The position numbers and the translations under genes are program-made. 64,000 bases of DNA from the NCBI RefSeq assembly GCF_029867415.1, contig NC_081185.1, forward strand, positions 76,109,553 through 76,173,552, in the 5' to 3' direction. Origin of the DNA: Vicia villosa (lineage: Eukaryota; Streptophyta; Magnoliopsida; Fabales; Fabaceae). The notes beneath the pieces were generated by a model. The model saw only the letters and a program-made list of their open reading frames with translations. It did no database searches and was not told the DNA's origin. This document shows positions 1-11,832 of the stretch, one piece after another; the first letter of the stretch is position 1, and every line of letters begins with the position of its first letter.

Positions 1-568
1 TTCAAGTTTGTATGGTGCAGTGCCGTCATGGTGTTACCAGATGATGGATACAAGTCAGAAGGGAGCGAACTAATAGTTAGTGGTTGAACAACACATTCCA
101 CACTTGATCTCCGCAGGCACCACGGAAGCTGACACAATCAAAGGGAAGAAGGTAGGACGCAAAAAGTCGACACTGAACCAAGAGAGGAGTATGGTGTACT
201 TTAGATGAAAGGAAACTGCAGGACACCAAGAGCACCTTGAAGCATGCAAGCTTAACTGACCCGGTGAGATTTTAGAGCCAAATTCATAACTCCACATGAG
301 AGTCCAGTCAGGCATGGCACTATTCACTTTGATTTTGCGTATGTTCTCATAACACAAGCACACTACGAAAGCGCACACTGAGGCAAGTTTTTTTTTCGTA
401 ACTCCGAGCCTTTCTAGCCATCCTGTATGCATGATATCCATCGTCACCCCTTTTGAGCCGTAATGTGTGTTTTGTTCATTGTTGTTATTCTTTTTACCAC
501 CTGCATTCTCACTGTTCATGTTATCGCTCGGCATTAATGTTAATCTCTTGAAGGACACTAAAGAATCT

Positions 569-582
569 AAGTGTGGGGTTGT
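569..582 (+). other. Upstream copy of the polypurine tract
   Basis: The 14 bases AAGTGTGGGGTTGT occur here and again at 1189-1202, directly before the LTR. The upstream copy may be a secondary plus-strand priming site or the scar of an internal duplication. Confidence 0.45.
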
Positions 583-1188
583 AAACCATTGAAAAAGGGC
601 AAGGAAAAAAATTATCTTAAAAGAAAAGAAAAAAAAAGAGAAAAGATGAATGTGGAACTTGTGAAAACCCAAAAAGAAGGTTTGAAAATCAAAACAAGAA
701 AAATCTTAGCCCTTGCCCACTTTTGTGAAAGACCATATAAGGTCCAAACCCCATTTTTACGATTCAAATCATTATGAGTAGAGAAGTGAATCCAATATAA
801 ATGCCGAGCACCAAAACCATTTTTTATCCCATTCCTTGTTTACCCCACCAAACCCAAGCCACGATACAACCCTAAGACCTCATGAAGTGTGTGTAATGTG
901 TGTGTGTAGTGATTAGAGAATATATTCAAAGTTAAAAGTAATATGCATGCCTTGGTACTGTGAGTGTAGACACTTTAACCCGGAGAGATTTTGTGAGATT
1001 GTGAAAAGCTTGCAGGTGAAAAAGTGCTCGAAAGTGATAACGCAGTTGATAGTTTGAAGAAGGAAACCAGAAACTCGATTGCTAAGTGAAGGAACTTTGC
1101 GAAAAACCTGATTGTGTTGTGGAGAAAAGAATCTCGTCGGTGACCTCTGTTTTGCCTCGATACATCACATGAGGACAAGCAATGAGAT

Positions 1189-1201
1189 AAGTGTGGGGTT
1201 G
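1189..1201 (+). other. Polypurine tract of the Athila-like element
   Basis: AAGTGTGGGGTTG ends immediately before TGATCGG, the proposed first bases of the 3' LTR. Position and purine content fit the plus-strand primer of reverse transcription. Confidence 0.6.
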
Positions 1202-2636
1202 TGATCGGTCACCATTTCTAGTAAGTTTCTGCACCTTTTTCCGACCAAAATTCGTAATCTTGGTAATACTAAGTGGCATTGGCATATGTTTTTAAAGTAA
1301 GTTTCTTGTTTTTCGGTTGTGTGACTTTGTTGCATTTTAATGTGTTTTGAGTATTACAAAAGTGTCGTTTTATGCGCTGGTTGTTAGTTTGTTTTTGGCC
1401 AGGTTGATGCACGGGAGAGATAGAAACTTATGGCGCGCACAAGCGGAAAAAGAAGCCGAAAAAGCCAAGTCTTAGGTCAACACGGGCACCCGTGTGCATG
1501 CACACGGTCCGTGTCAAAAAGTGGCTGGAAAAGCAATTTTGAAGGCGAGGCAGAGGTTTCACACGGGCACTCGTGTTCAGGCACACGGTCCGTGTGGAAA
1601 GATGCGTGGAAAGTGATTTTTTTGGCCCAGGAGCAGAGGAACAACACGGGCGCCCGTGTGCAGCAACACGGCCCGTGTTGTTGAGGCGTGCTGATTTTAT
1701 TTTCTTGACTTTCCTCACTTGAAGGGGACCAGTAAGGGTATTTTTGGTACTTCAGTTGCAACCTGAATGGAAGTGAGTGATAAGAACAACCCTAGGGCAA
1801 AAGAGAAGACACTTTTGGATAGATCGTAATAGAGAATTGTAGAGAAGAAAAGAGACGGAAGCGAGATTTTGGAAAGCGAAAAGATTCAACGGTGGACACC
1901 ATTGAAGATCCTAGTTCTCCCAATTGATTGTAATGTCTAAACTTTTTCATTTGTGCTTTTTGAATACTATGATAGGCTAAACCCCCCAATGCTAGGGGGG
2001 TGTCCCTGATTCGATCTGTAATAACTCTGGATTTGGTATTTCGTTAATTTAAAGTTTGTATTGTTCAATTCAATTGTATAATGTTTATAATGCTTTCTTT
2101 ATCGGACCAATAAGGATTGTTCTGTGGTTAACAATTCGTAGAACTACAATTGTTAGGGTTTGTATACAATTGAACCTTATGACCATCACCTAGGACTAGG
2201 GATATAATCTGGTTATTCAGAAATTCTTGATAAATTAATGATTTGGTTTTGTCTGATTTCTCTAAGGACTTAAGTAATCGGAATTTAAATCAAATAAGAT
2301 TTTCACTAAGGACTTAGGATAATCATACTTGAGAATGAATAATTGAACCATATGAACGGGTTAACGAGATCTTCATCCAGAGGAATTAGAGAGAGAATCA
2401 CACACCCTACCTTAGCATTATTTTCTCATATTCAAAAGTTCAGTTTTAATTTCCTTTATTTCTTAGTAGTTTAATCTCTTTTGTTACTTATTTGAAACAA
2501 CACTCTTATGAACTTTTGTTTAATTGACTGAGTCCAATCACTTGTATTTCCTACGCAATCCTCGTGATCGATACTTGGGGTAAAACCCATTATTACTACT
2601 TCGGTAAAAATAGTACACTTGCTATTTTTCTGATCA
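1202..2636 (+). repeat. 3' LTR of the Athila-like element
   Basis: The LTR starts TGATCGG and ends CTGATCA, so the termini are inverted repeats with one mismatch. Near its right end it carries sequence typical of legume Athila/Cyclops LTRs (GATACTTGGGGTAAAACCC, then TACACTTGCTATTTTT). The 5' edge was chosen because of the terminal inverted repeat and adjoining purine tract. The right edge at 2636 falls inside an antisense gene of the Tat element, showing that the Athila-like element inserted there. The partner target duplication (GTGGC predicted) lies outside the window. Confidence 0.7.
1483..1682 (+). repeat. Three palindromic ACACGGGC..GTGT / ACACGG..CCGTGT modules in the LTR
   Basis: Three units of roughly 75-85 bp each contain two short self-complementary GC-rich pieces: ACACGGGCACCCGTGT-like (about 1483, 1560, 1645) and ACACGGTCCGTGT-like (about 1501, 1581, 1666). 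They stand out from the AT-rich surroundings. Each palindrome can fold into a hairpin in RNA, and they could serve as protein-binding sites or clustered CpG targets. No coding role is likely. Confidence 0.75.
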
Positions 2637-5029
2637 GTGGCCAATCTTTCACTGATTCCTTTCGAACCCGCCTTTTACTCCACTCCAGATTTCCAACAAT
2701 GGTGGACGGACTATTACACCAGGCAAATCTTCGACGCTGAGAGTCTTATTCGCGAACTAACTGAAGCTTTTGCTGATGTGCAGGAAAAATTTCAAAAAAG
2801 TACTTCGACTCATATTAAAGAAATACAAGCCTTTCAAAAATTCTTTGAAACCATTTACAGGCCTGATGATCTTAGTCGGACCGTTCGTGAAGCTGTAGTC
2901 ATTTTGCGCGAAAAGTTTTCTGCTAAACTGGATAAGTTGAAACTGCCTTCGTCTGTTCGACCAGAACTGCGTTATGAAGTGGCTTTCAAACTTAATCCTC
3001 CAAAATTCCCTCCACTGCGAAGCGCTGATTTTGGTGTGGCTTTAAGCCCTCCTTTCCCAGACTTGTTCGTGTGTGGGAACGCTTTTAAAATTCTTCAGGA
3101 AAGCACTATTAAACGCGCTGAATGAGTGGTCCCGACTAAGCATACCCTGGATACTTTCAAAGGACATCTCCATATAGATCTTGAACATGTTCGTGTCTTG
3201 ACTCCAATACCTGAAGGTTTGGGTTTAGACAAATTTTCGACTAACGTTTCTTTCTCGCTGAAATACTAATTCCAGTTTCAACTATAGCTGTTGCTCGAAA
3301 GAAAAAGATCAAACAAATCCCTGTGCAGAAAGCTTCAGAAATTTCGCAGAGCAACAAGCCCAGTGGGAGTGACTCTATCACTACTGACAAGAAACCCACG
3401 GTATACACATACTTTATATTTTATTTGTATGTCTCATGAATCGTACTCACTTCACCCAATTTACATTTTCAGAGCTCGAAGCCTCCGCCACATTCGAAAC
3501 GAAAAGCTTCTCAAGTAGTCGTTTCAGATGATGATGACAAATCTCCACCTCGAACCAGACAAACCCAAAAGAAAAGGCAGAAGGCCGTCACTCCTTCAGG
3601 AAAAGAAAAGGGATCTGGGTCCTCGAAACTTACTTCACCGGGTGAAAAGGTATCTTCTGAAGAATCACCTTTAAAAGGTGGTAGTAACGTTTTCGTTGTT
3701 GAGAGCCATAACTCGAGCCCAGATAACATTCTAACCAATGTATTTGGATTTCCCAACCTAATCATCTTTATAAATTTTAACTTAAAATAATTAAGTTAAC
3801 GTTTTACCTTATGATTGTAGGATGATGTTGGCACAGACACTTCTGACCTCAAAGCCTTTACTCTCAGTATGGATCTTGATAACCTCCAAGGTAAATGCAT
3901 ATTCTTTTTACTGCAAAGAGATTTCTTGCAACTTTCCTACCATAAAATGTTCTAATTACTTCATGCAGGTAAATCTCATGTGCTTTCACCAGTGGTCGAA
4001 GATGCTCAGCCTCTTGCGACTATCATCCCTAGTACAGCAGTCGAAGAAAGCCATTCAACTGATGATTCTCCTCCTACCCACAAGAGTGAAAAAGCAAATC
4101 AACAATGTTCAGGTAGCAACAATGCAGCTGGTCATCCAACTGGTAGTAAGGACACTTTATCTAAACAAGATGTTATGGAAGAAACCTCCAAGCTAGCCAC
4201 AGTAGTTCCCCATGAAACTACACCTTCTGGGACCATAGTTTCTCCTGAAACTATTTCGACGCCTTCCCCAGCCAAGCCCACTCCTTCAGAATTGGAGCAG
4301 CTTAAACAAACTGATCCTCTCAGCTTCCTCAAGGCTATGATGGATACGGATAATATTTCGCCTTCTGAGCTCGAAACTTCTCCAACTGTTCAGCCATAAT
4401 CTGGTGATAAAGGGGATATTTCTGACCTTCTTCATCAGATAAAGGAAAAGTTATTCGAAACCAACCTCGTCGAAATTCTCAGCAAGGATCCTACCAAAAG
4501 TCATAGCTTGAATCAACTTCTGAAAAGGGTTGATCTACTTCTGGTTTCAAAAGAAGTCTCAGAGGTGATCGTTTTGCTGGGTTCTTTGATCAAACAGCTT
4601 CAATCAAACATTCTTCGATGTCGCAATGTTGATGAACAACTTACTTCGAAGGTGGCTTCTCATAGTTCATCTTGGAAAGCCGCTACTGATGCGGCGAAGA
4701 AAGGTGATGCTCTCAATCTTAAACGCTCAGAGAAACAGAAAGAGTGTGATGAATGTGAGCGGAATATCTAATCTTGGAAGCAGGAAATTGTTAAGCTTGA
4801 AGAAAAGATAGAAGAGGATGAATCTCGTAAGGCAACAATTCAACGGTCCAGTGAGCAGGAATTAACTGAAATTGCGCGTCTAGGAATCCAGCATTTCGAA
4901 GCTGCACAAAAACTAGTACCCGAAATTGAAGAACTGAAGAAACAACGGGCCTTGATTGAACTTCGCATGTCTTCTTGGGAGGTTCAGTATTCGAAGATAA
5001 AAGATACTCTTCCTAGAGATTTTAATTAG
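2637..5029 (+). pseudogene. Antisense gene 2 of the Tat element, intron-containing and decayed
   Basis: The gene runs opposite to gag-pol. The first exon is cut at its 5' side by the Athila-like LTR; its open frame from 2637 to 3125 encodes about 160 residues. Plausible GT..AG introns lie at 3401-3472, 3740-3820 and 3891-3968. The middle exons encode a Lys/Ser/Pro-rich segment; the last exon (3969-5029) is acidic and Ser/Thr/Pro-rich, then strongly helical with Glu/Lys/Leu spacing typical of a coiled coil. Stops at 3123, 4397 and 4769, plus a frame change near 3270, break the frame. It resembles plant proteins annotated as putative transposon proteins that flank Tat elements; function is unknown. 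Confidence 0.65.
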
Positions 5030-5498
5030 TCATTTCGAACCTTGTAATACCTTTTTGTAATGCGCATTGATTTGTCTTGTAATCGAATTCCACCAGGAAC
5101 ATATATATATATATATGTGCACCTTTTGTTTGCCAGTTTACACACTCTATTCCATTTTGCAATGATCATGAGTAACACTCTAGCAATTCTTCAAATCTTG
5201 CCAAAATATATTTAATTGTCACAATAATCTTAATAAATGTAAGCACATGACCTGACTATCCTTCGCACTCCTTTCAGTCTAGACTTGACGTTTCCACTCC
5301 CTTAGCCGTAACCATCATTAAGTGATGACATCACTTTCTTCAAAACGTCTCTTTTAAGACGTGCGTGCACCAGTTTCTCATGATTACATCTCAACTTCCC
5401 AGGGCGGGAAACGACGGAAGCCATAACTCCTTTTTGGAATACCAAACGCAGTCTAATCAATCATTAAAAATTAAACCGTTCCTCTATTGCCCCAGGTC

Positions 5499-5506
5499 TA
5501 TATAAA
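5499..5506 (+). promoter_or_regulatory. TATA box of antisense gene 1
   Basis: TATATAAA stands about 130 bases before the ATG at 5636 and is followed by a CT-rich leader, the layout of a plant Pol II core promoter. It points opposite to the retrotransposon's own transcription. Confidence 0.6.
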
Positions 5507-5635
5507 GGATTAACATCACACTTCTTCCTTCACACTTGCTTGAAACCTTTTGCTCAAAACTTTGTTTCTCTTCCTCCGTTTTCTCAAAAACACAGAGTCT
5601 AAAAAGAAAAACCTTTTCAACCTCTCCTTCTTCAC

Positions 5636-6378
5636 ATGGCGCAACCTCTTACCTACAATAACATCAGAGCTTGCATAAAAAAGGATTTCAAACTCTCTGA
5701 AGAGAGTTTGATGAAAACTTCATAAGCATCAGTGCTCTCTTTGCCAATCAAGAACTCGATTTCTATTATGAAATCCTGGAGGGACCTGTTTATCCCAACA
5801 TGCTAGCAGATTTCTAGATGTTTGCGTCTCTACGCATAGATCTAGAGGGCAGAACTACTATAGTCTCTGAGGTTCGACGTGCCCAAATCAGAATCACTCC
5901 TTCTACCATCTCTAACTTGATGAGATGTAACAACTCTGGTGAAACCTTTGATGACAACAGCTTCAACTTGATGACTCATCTTCTGTTGAGGACTCTCATG
6001 GACAACGATCCTTACAACGCCAAAGTCATCAGGGTTTGGCATCAACTGCTCGTGGGTAACTTTCAACCACGAAACCATGACCAAAACAACATCATGGTGG
6101 AGGACTTGGAATTTATCCTCTATGCCCTTCGTGGGAAGAAAATCAACTTCCCCTTAATGATTTTCAAAGGGCTTGTCGAAGCCGTTTCCATGGCTGCTGC
6201 CCGTCAAGGGGTTGTAACCTGTCTTCCATATGGAAGGCTCTTGTCTTACATATTCCTTAAAAAGGGAATAGTGAGAAGGATGCGCAACTCCGGATCCATG
6301 AACATGTTCGAGGCAGAGAGTTTGCCCCTGTTGCCTCTAGAAGGCTTAGACCAAAGAATCAACAAGGAGGTGGTTTAG
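5636..6378 (+). pseudogene. Antisense gene 1 of the Tat element (putative plant transposon protein-like domain)
   Basis: The frame opens at ATG 5636, shifts near 5705-5715, and meets a TAG at 5815-5817 where related proteins probably have Trp. It is then open for 186 codons to TAG 6376. The intact part (…LMRCNNSG…, …VWHQLLVGNF…, …CLPYGRLLSYIFLKKGIV…) resembles the domain annotated in plants as 'putative plant transposon protein' (Transposase_32-like, from memory). It converges on the pol gene with about 210 bp between the two stops. Function is unknown; it may modulate the element through its product or by antisense transcription. Confidence 0.65.
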
Positions 6379-6587
6379 TTTAGGTTTTTTATTTGCTTTA
6401 GTTTTTGTAACCTTCCATGTTTTGGAAACCAAACCTCCTGTCATGAATGTATTCTCTTAATATTAATGGAAGATGTTTTGGAATTTCTTCGTCTTCTTCT
6501 TTTTATTTTGTCATACATGTTTGTTTGGACACAAAGCCATTTTGGTGTTGGTTCAACCATTTTGGCTCACGTAGTATACTTCAATAT

Positions 6588-9500
6588 CTACGTTTTTGCA
6601 ATCTTTACTTCATGCATGCTTGGTTTGTATCTCTTCAGATATTTCCCGTTTACTCTTAAAATCATGCGATCTTCTGCTAACTCTTCTATCTCGTAAGCGT
6701 TATTCGAGAATAATTTCAAAATTCGAAAGGGTCCCTCCCAGTGTGGAGACCATTTACCAAGTGCTTGATTCTTTCGATCTATAGGTAATATAACCTTCCA
6801 AACTAAGTCATTATTGATAAAAGTTTTACCTTTCACCTTTTTGTTGTATGCTCTAGACACTCTTTCTTTTTGTCTTTTTATCATCTCCAATGCTCGAAGT
6901 CTATCTTCGTCCAGGTCTACTAATTCGTTCATCATCAACTCCCAATACATGTTAGGAGGGATCTCTGCTCGTCTTTGTATCCGAACTGACTGCAAATATA
7001 TCTCAACTGGGAGTACTGCGTCATGCCCAAATGTCAATTGGAAAGGCGTAGTGTTTGTAGCTTCTTTTGGAGATGTTCGACAAGCCCAAAGTGCTTGGTC
7101 TAACGTTTTGTGCCAACTTTTGGGCTTTTTTCCCACATGTTTCTTTATGAGACTATTTATTATTATCTTGTTTGCTGCTTCGACTTGTCCATTTGCCTGA
7201 GCATAGTAAGGTGTAGAAGTGAACAATTTGAAACCCATTTCTTTGGCGAAGTCTTGCATTTTCCGCCCAGTGAACACTGATCCTTGATCTGTGGTTATAC
7301 TTTCTGGGATTCCAAATCTGTATATGATGTGTTTTTGAATAAACTCAATCACAGCCTCTTGGTCTTCATTCGCCAGTGGTATCGCTTCGACCCATTTTGT
7401 GAAGTAGTCTATTCCTACTAGTATGTATCTTTGACCCTTAGAGGATTTAGGGTGAATTTCTCCAATTAAGTCTAGTGCCCAACCCCTGAAAGGCCATGGT
7501 TTTATTATTGGACTTAACTCATTTGCTGGAGCGTGTTGAATACCTGCATGCTCTTGGCATTCCTGACACCCTTTTGCGAATTCTATGCAGTCTTTTAACA
7601 TAGAAGGCCAATACATTCCATATCTAAACAAAAGCCATTTCATTTTGTGCCCTGCTTGATGTGCCCCACATGCTCCACTGTGTACATTTGAGAGAGCCAA
7701 ATATGCTTCTGCTTCACCCAAGCATTTTAACAAGACCCCTTCAGGAGTTTTCTTGAACAATTCGTTCCCCATCAGGAAATATGACAAGGCTCTATACTTC
7801 ACCTTTCTATCCGTGTCTGTCGAAGGATCTTTTAGATAGTTCACAATTGGACTCCTCCAATCAATGTCTGCTAAGGAGTCTATATTTAACACTTCGAATT
7901 CTTCTTTGCTGGCAAAGCCTAACTGTGAATTCTCTAGGTCACTTGGGGAAAGTTTGGTAGCCATTGCTTTTCCTCTTACTTCGATCAGTTCTTCTAATTT
8001 TTCTTTCGATACCTTGTATCCTGAGGCCAACTGTGCCAAATCATTTGCTTCTTGATTCTTGGTCCTCGAAACGTGATTTAACTCCACATATTCAAATTTT
8101 TTAAGCAGCCTATTTGCTATGACAAAGTACATGATCAAGTTTTCTTTGATGCATTTGTACTCCTTTGTTAGTTGCTTAATCACTAGTTCGGAGTCTCCTT
8201 TAATTTTGACTCTGGTTGCCCCCAATTCTAACAAAGCTTCAAGTCCAGCAATCAGTGCTTCATATTCAGCTTCGATGTTGGAGCATAGAGGACCTTCAAT
8301 CTTGTACTTGAGCTTTGTTGGAATTCCATCAGGAGAAATTATCAATATTCCAACACCAGTTCCCTCTCTATGAGTCGAACCATCGAAGTATAGCTTCCAA
8401 GGCTTCAAATCTACATATTGTTGAGGGTTCTCAACCACTGCATGGTCAACAATGAAATCTGATACGATCTGACCTTTCATTGACTTAAGAGGCTGAAATA
8501 TCAGTGAGTACTCAGTAAGGGCTAAAGCCCATTTGCCAATTCGACTATGCAATATTGGCTTTGATAGCATATGTTTGATAACATCACAATGAGACGAAAC
8601 ATAAACATCAACTGGATTTATATAATACTTAAGTTTGATACAAGAGAAATATAAACAAAGGCAGGGTTTTTCTATTGCGCTATACCTAGTCTCTGCATCA
8701 TTGAGTACTCTACTTAAATAATAAATGGCTCTTTCGATGCCATTTTCATCTTCTTGTGCTAACATACTGCCTATTGTATTATCTGAAGCTGAAATATACA
8801 GGCGCATGTGCTTCTTCCCATTTGGGGGAGACAAGATTGGTGGATGGATCAAGTATTGCTTGATTTTATCAAAAGCCTCTTGATGTTCAGCACGCCATTC
8901 GAATTTTCCTTCTCTGAGACGAAGTAGAGGGGAGAAAGCTTGCGTGCGTCCACTCAAATTAGAGATGAACCTTCTTAAGAAGTTTATCTTCCCCAGCAAG
9001 GAATGCAATTCTTTCTTCGTGGATGGAGCCTTAGTTTCCATGATAGCCTTCGTTTTATTCTGGTTAATTTCTATTCCTTTTTTATGGACTACGAAACCCA
9101 GGAAATCTCCAGCCTGCACAAAGAAAGCACATTTAAGGGGATTCATCTTTAAGCCATGTTTTCTCATTCTCTCGAATGATTGGCTTAGATGATCGAGATG
9201 ATCGTAATCTGAGACAGACTTCACAACGATGTCATCTATGTATACTTGCATGAATGTTTCTATAAAATCATGAAATATAGAATTCATTGCTCTCTGATAG
9301 GTTGCCCCGACATTCTTTAAACCGAAAGGAATTACAACCCACTCATAGATGCCTATTGCCCCTGGGCAACAAAAAGCTGTTTTAGATACATCTTCTTCTG
9401 CAATGAAAATCTGATTATAACCAGAGTACCCATCCAACATACTTAGATATTCGAAGCCTGCGGCTGAATCTACTAACATTTCTGCCACAGGCATGGGATA

Positions 9501-10274
9501 TTCGTCCTTAGGAGTTGCTGCATTCAGATCACGAAAATTTATGCATACTCTTAATGAACCATTCTTTTTAATAACTGGTACAATATTAGCAATCCATTCG
9601 ACATACCTTGTGGTTCTGATGAACTTACATCGTAGGAGTCTTTCGACCTCTGCTTTGATCTTCGAATGAATTTCTGGTGCGAACCTTCTAGGAGTTTGCT
9701 TGATGGGCCTTTTCCATTCCTTTATGGGTAGCTTTAATTCAACCAAATCACGCCCTAAACAGGGCATTTCACTGTAATCCCATGCAAAGCAATCTTTGTT
9801 CTCCTTCAACAACGCGACCACTTTTGACTTCAGCGTTGGCGCTAGTTTCGCACTGATGTATGTTACCCTCTTCTGATCTCCATCTCCGAGATTTACTTCT
9901 TCGAGTGGATCTTGGGCTAACATTTTGATATTTGCTCCCATTGGGTCTTTCTCGAAACCCAAAGGCTCTTCGTCGTAGATTGCATCCAATCTTTGACTTA
10001 TCTCTTCTCCTAAAATCTCTTCGACTCGAACTGGATCTTCAGGTAGTTGAGGGATCATATATATCCCCAAATCTGGCGTTTCTTCCTTTTTTAGACCTTC
10101 ATTAACCAACATGTTTGATAATTCGGCTTCGAGAGCCGTCTTTCTTTTATTCTCGACTACATAAGCCGAAATCTTTTCGAAAAATGATGACTCAGACATC
10201 ATCAACTTCGTCATGCCAGCCTGTTGGCCGTATTGTCGGATAATGCTCCATTGATGCGGTATCTTCTGGACCAT
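6588..10274 (-). CDS. pol: Tat-lineage pol: reverse transcriptase, two RNase H domains, integrase
   Basis: An uninterrupted 1228-codon frame. The RT carries the catalytic motif VYIDDIVV near residue 344. A remnant of the ordinary Ty3 RNase H ([16 protein letters not shown]) follows near 485-580. A second, archaeal-type RNase H ([33 protein letters not shown]) begins near 626. Integrase has an HHCC zinc-binding region (HSGACGAH … CQEC) near 862-905 and the acidic triad at DLIGEIH (about 933), TDQGSVF (about 992) and NGQVEAANK (about 1028). The product would copy the genomic RNA and insert the cDNA. The frame differs from the protease frame upstream, with which it overlaps at 10192-10274, so expression needs a frameshift or splicing, or a lesion separates them. 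Confidence 0.9.
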   Translation of the reverse strand: MVQKIPHQWSIIRQYGQQAGMTKLMMSESSFFEKISAYVVENKRKTALEAELSNMLVNEGLKKEETPDLGIYMIPQLPEDPVRVEEILGEEISQRLDAIYDEEPLGFEKDPMGANIKMLAQDPLEEVNLGDGDQKRVTYISAKLAPTLKSKVVALLKENKDCFAWDYSEMPCLGRDLVELKLPIKEWKRPIKQTPRRFAPEIHSKIKAEVERLLRCKFIRTTRYVEWIANIVPVIKKNGSLRVCINFRDLNAATPKDEYPMPVAEMLVDSAAGFEYLSMLDGYSGYNQIFIAEEDVSKTAFCCPGAIGIYEWVVIPFGLKNVGATYQRAMNSIFHDFIETFMQVYIDDIVVKSVSDYDHLDHLSQSFERMRKHGLKMNPLKCAFFVQAGDFLGFVVHKKGIEINQNKTKAIMETKAPSTKKELHSLLGKINFLRRFISNLSGRTQAFSPLLRLREGKFEWRAEHQEAFDKIKQYLIHPPILSPPNGKKHMRLYISASDNTIGSMLAQEDENGIERAIYYLSRVLNDAETRYSAIEKPCLCLYFSCIKLKYYINPVDVYVSSHCDVIKHMLSKPILHSRIGKWALALTEYSLIFQPLKSMKGQIVSDFIVDHAVVENPQQYVDLKPWKLYFDGSTHREGTGVGILIISPDGIPTKLKYKIEGPLCSNIEAEYEALIAGLEALLELGATRVKIKGDSELVIKQLTKEYKCIKENLIMYFVIANRLLKKFEYVELNHVSRTKNQEANDLAQLASGYKVSKEKLEELIEVRGKAMATKLSPSDLENSQLGFASKEEFEVLNIDSLADIDWRSPIVNYLKDPSTDTDRKVKYRALSYFLMGNELFKKTPEGVLLKCLGEAEAYLALSNVHSGACGAHQAGHKMKWLLFRYGMYWPSMLKDCIEFAKGCQECQEHAGIQHAPANELSPIIKPWPFRGWALDLIGEIHPKSSKGQRYILVGIDYFTKWVEAIPLANEDQEAVIEFIQKHIIYRFGIPESITTDQGSVFTGRKMQDFAKEMGFKLFTSTPYYAQANGQVEAANKIIINSLIKKHVGKKPKSWHKTLDQALWACRTSPKEATNTTPFQLTFGHDAVLPVEIYLQSVRIQRRAEIPPNMYWELMMNELVDLDEDRLRALEMIKRQKERVSRAYNKKVKGKTFINNDLVWKVILPIDRKNQALGKWSPHWEGPFRILKLFSNNAYEIEELAEDRMILRVNGKYLKRYKPSMHEVKIAKT

Positions 10275-11832
10275 CCATTATTTCCCTGTTCCATTGGAAA
10301 CCATTTGTGTGCAAAGACAAGTAATACAATGCATTCTTGTTTGGGGTGTATATATCTTCCGCAGCATGGCAAGGTCCTATGTTTGCCAAGTTCCTATCGA
10401 AGTTAGTCTTATTAACCTGGTTAACTTCAGCCATGTAGTAACTTTGGTCTCCCTCAATATTCTCTACTATACCATCTTCTATCCAAATGGTTAACCTTTG
10501 ATGCATTGTCGAAGGCACATCAGCAACCCCATGGATCCATTCCCTTCCGAGCAAGAGATTATAATTTGCTTTCGCCGGTATGACCATAAACATAGTTGGC
10601 CTTATGACTGAACCCACCGTGAGATTTACTTGGACAACTCCCAAGGTTTGCCCTATTTTGCCTTCATAGTTAGACAAAACTATGTTATGTGGCCTTATAT
10701 CAGTATCAAACATACCAATTCTTTTCAGCATGTATTGGGGCATTAGGTTCACTGCTGCCCCTCCATCTACCAGGACTTTATTAATTCCAACATTTTCAAT
10801 CTTAGCCCTTATGTAGAGTGGCTTCAAATGGTTTCGCATACCTTCATCAGGCCTTTCGAAGAAGGCATTCTGCTCCTCAACTGCACCGTTGTTCAGCACA
10901 TAGTAACACACAGGTTTGTGTTTTGCCATCTCTTCGACGTCAGCCTCCTCACAATCTTCAACTTCAGTTTCTTGATTAAACTCGTGAGGGAGTACAGATA
11001 CAACATTGCAGTTGAGGTTTATAGATGATACTCCATCAGAGTCAAAATCATTTGTCATTCTATCATCCTCTTTCCAAAGGATGGAATGCATCCTCTCCTC
11101 TTCTTTCTCGTTTTCAGAATCGAACAACTTGCACTCCAACGGAGGTTTGCTTGTCTTTGCCCCCTGCATTGGGATTTGATTGCTACTTGTCTCTCCAGCC
11201 TCCCTTGGTTTGAACTCCCTTTGGGCTTTCTTCATCCTCTGATGCCTTCTCCATTGGGATCTAGACATAGGATTTTTCCCTTTGTAGTTTTCCAACCTGT
11301 ACATCTCTCAATTGGAAGTCTGGAATTGCTTTTTATATGCCATTGCAGTTCTTCCTCCTTGGTCCCAACTTCCCCATTTGTTGGTTCTGGCACCAGCTTG
11401 CATCCATCTATCCCTGGGTATGTCTGCAGGAACCTTGAATGTGACCCTTCGAGCTCTAGGGTGTGGGCTTCCAGGCCTTCTCGATGGAGTTCGGTCATCG
11501 AAACCAAAAAAGTTAGGACGCAGTCCCTGGGTCTCCCGACCCATATAAAGATACACCCTTTCGAATGATCCTGCTAGCAGTTCGTCATAGACTGCACCAC
11601 ATCTAGGGCACCGTGCAACTTCAGAATTGTCGTTGTGACACCTGACCAAGAAACCAACCAAGCTTTCTTCAGACCTTGGGTACACTTTCAACAGCATGTT
11701 TCCTCCTCTCCAAGGTTGCTCTAATCTTTCTCGCAAAGCCCTCTCGAAATTGGCCTGGACCCTCCGATTTGTCATAATTGAACATCTTGGGCACATCACC
11801 CTTTTCCACCATTCTTTATATGACAATTCCAA
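10192..11832 (-). pseudogene. pro: Tat-lineage gag C-terminal linker and aspartic protease, interrupted
   Basis: Two open segments in the same frame (11832-11308 and 11304-10192) are separated by one TGA near 11308. The first has paired CPRC motifs (MCPRCS, RCPRCGAVY). The second begins with basic sequence (SQWRRHQRMKKAQ) and carries the retropepsin motif VDGGAAVNLMP, the DGGA variant characteristic of the Tat group, about 190 residues in. It continues gag through a frame change near 11800-11830 and precedes pol in another frame. At least one stop and one or two frame changes make it unlikely to be functional. Confidence 0.75.

Larger units (their letters stand above)
1..1201 (+). mobile_element. 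3' internal (non-coding) end of an Athila-like Ty3/gypsy element
   Basis: This AT-rich stretch lies just upstream of a 3' LTR and ends in the purine-rich tract AAGTGTGGGGTTG, as expected for the region between the last gene and the LTR of an Athila/Cyclops-type element. No convincing coding region is visible; a 200-codon open frame on the minus strand (70-672) has low-complexity Phe/Ser composition and no recognisable domain. The element's gag, pol and 5' LTR must lie left of the window. The Athila assignment rests mainly on the LTR that follows. Confidence 0.6.

Noticed and set aside
70..672. 200-codon minus-strand gene
   Set aside because: Low-complexity, no domain, inside the non-coding 3' region of the Athila-like element; no promoter or splice support.
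1428..1761. Cys/His-rich small proteins on both strands
   Set aside because: They are conceptual translations of the palindromic LTR modules and stay inside the LTR.
6814..9192. Plus-strand open frames inside the Tat pol gene
   Set aside because: They are shadows of the strongly coding minus strand, without recognisable domains or promoters.
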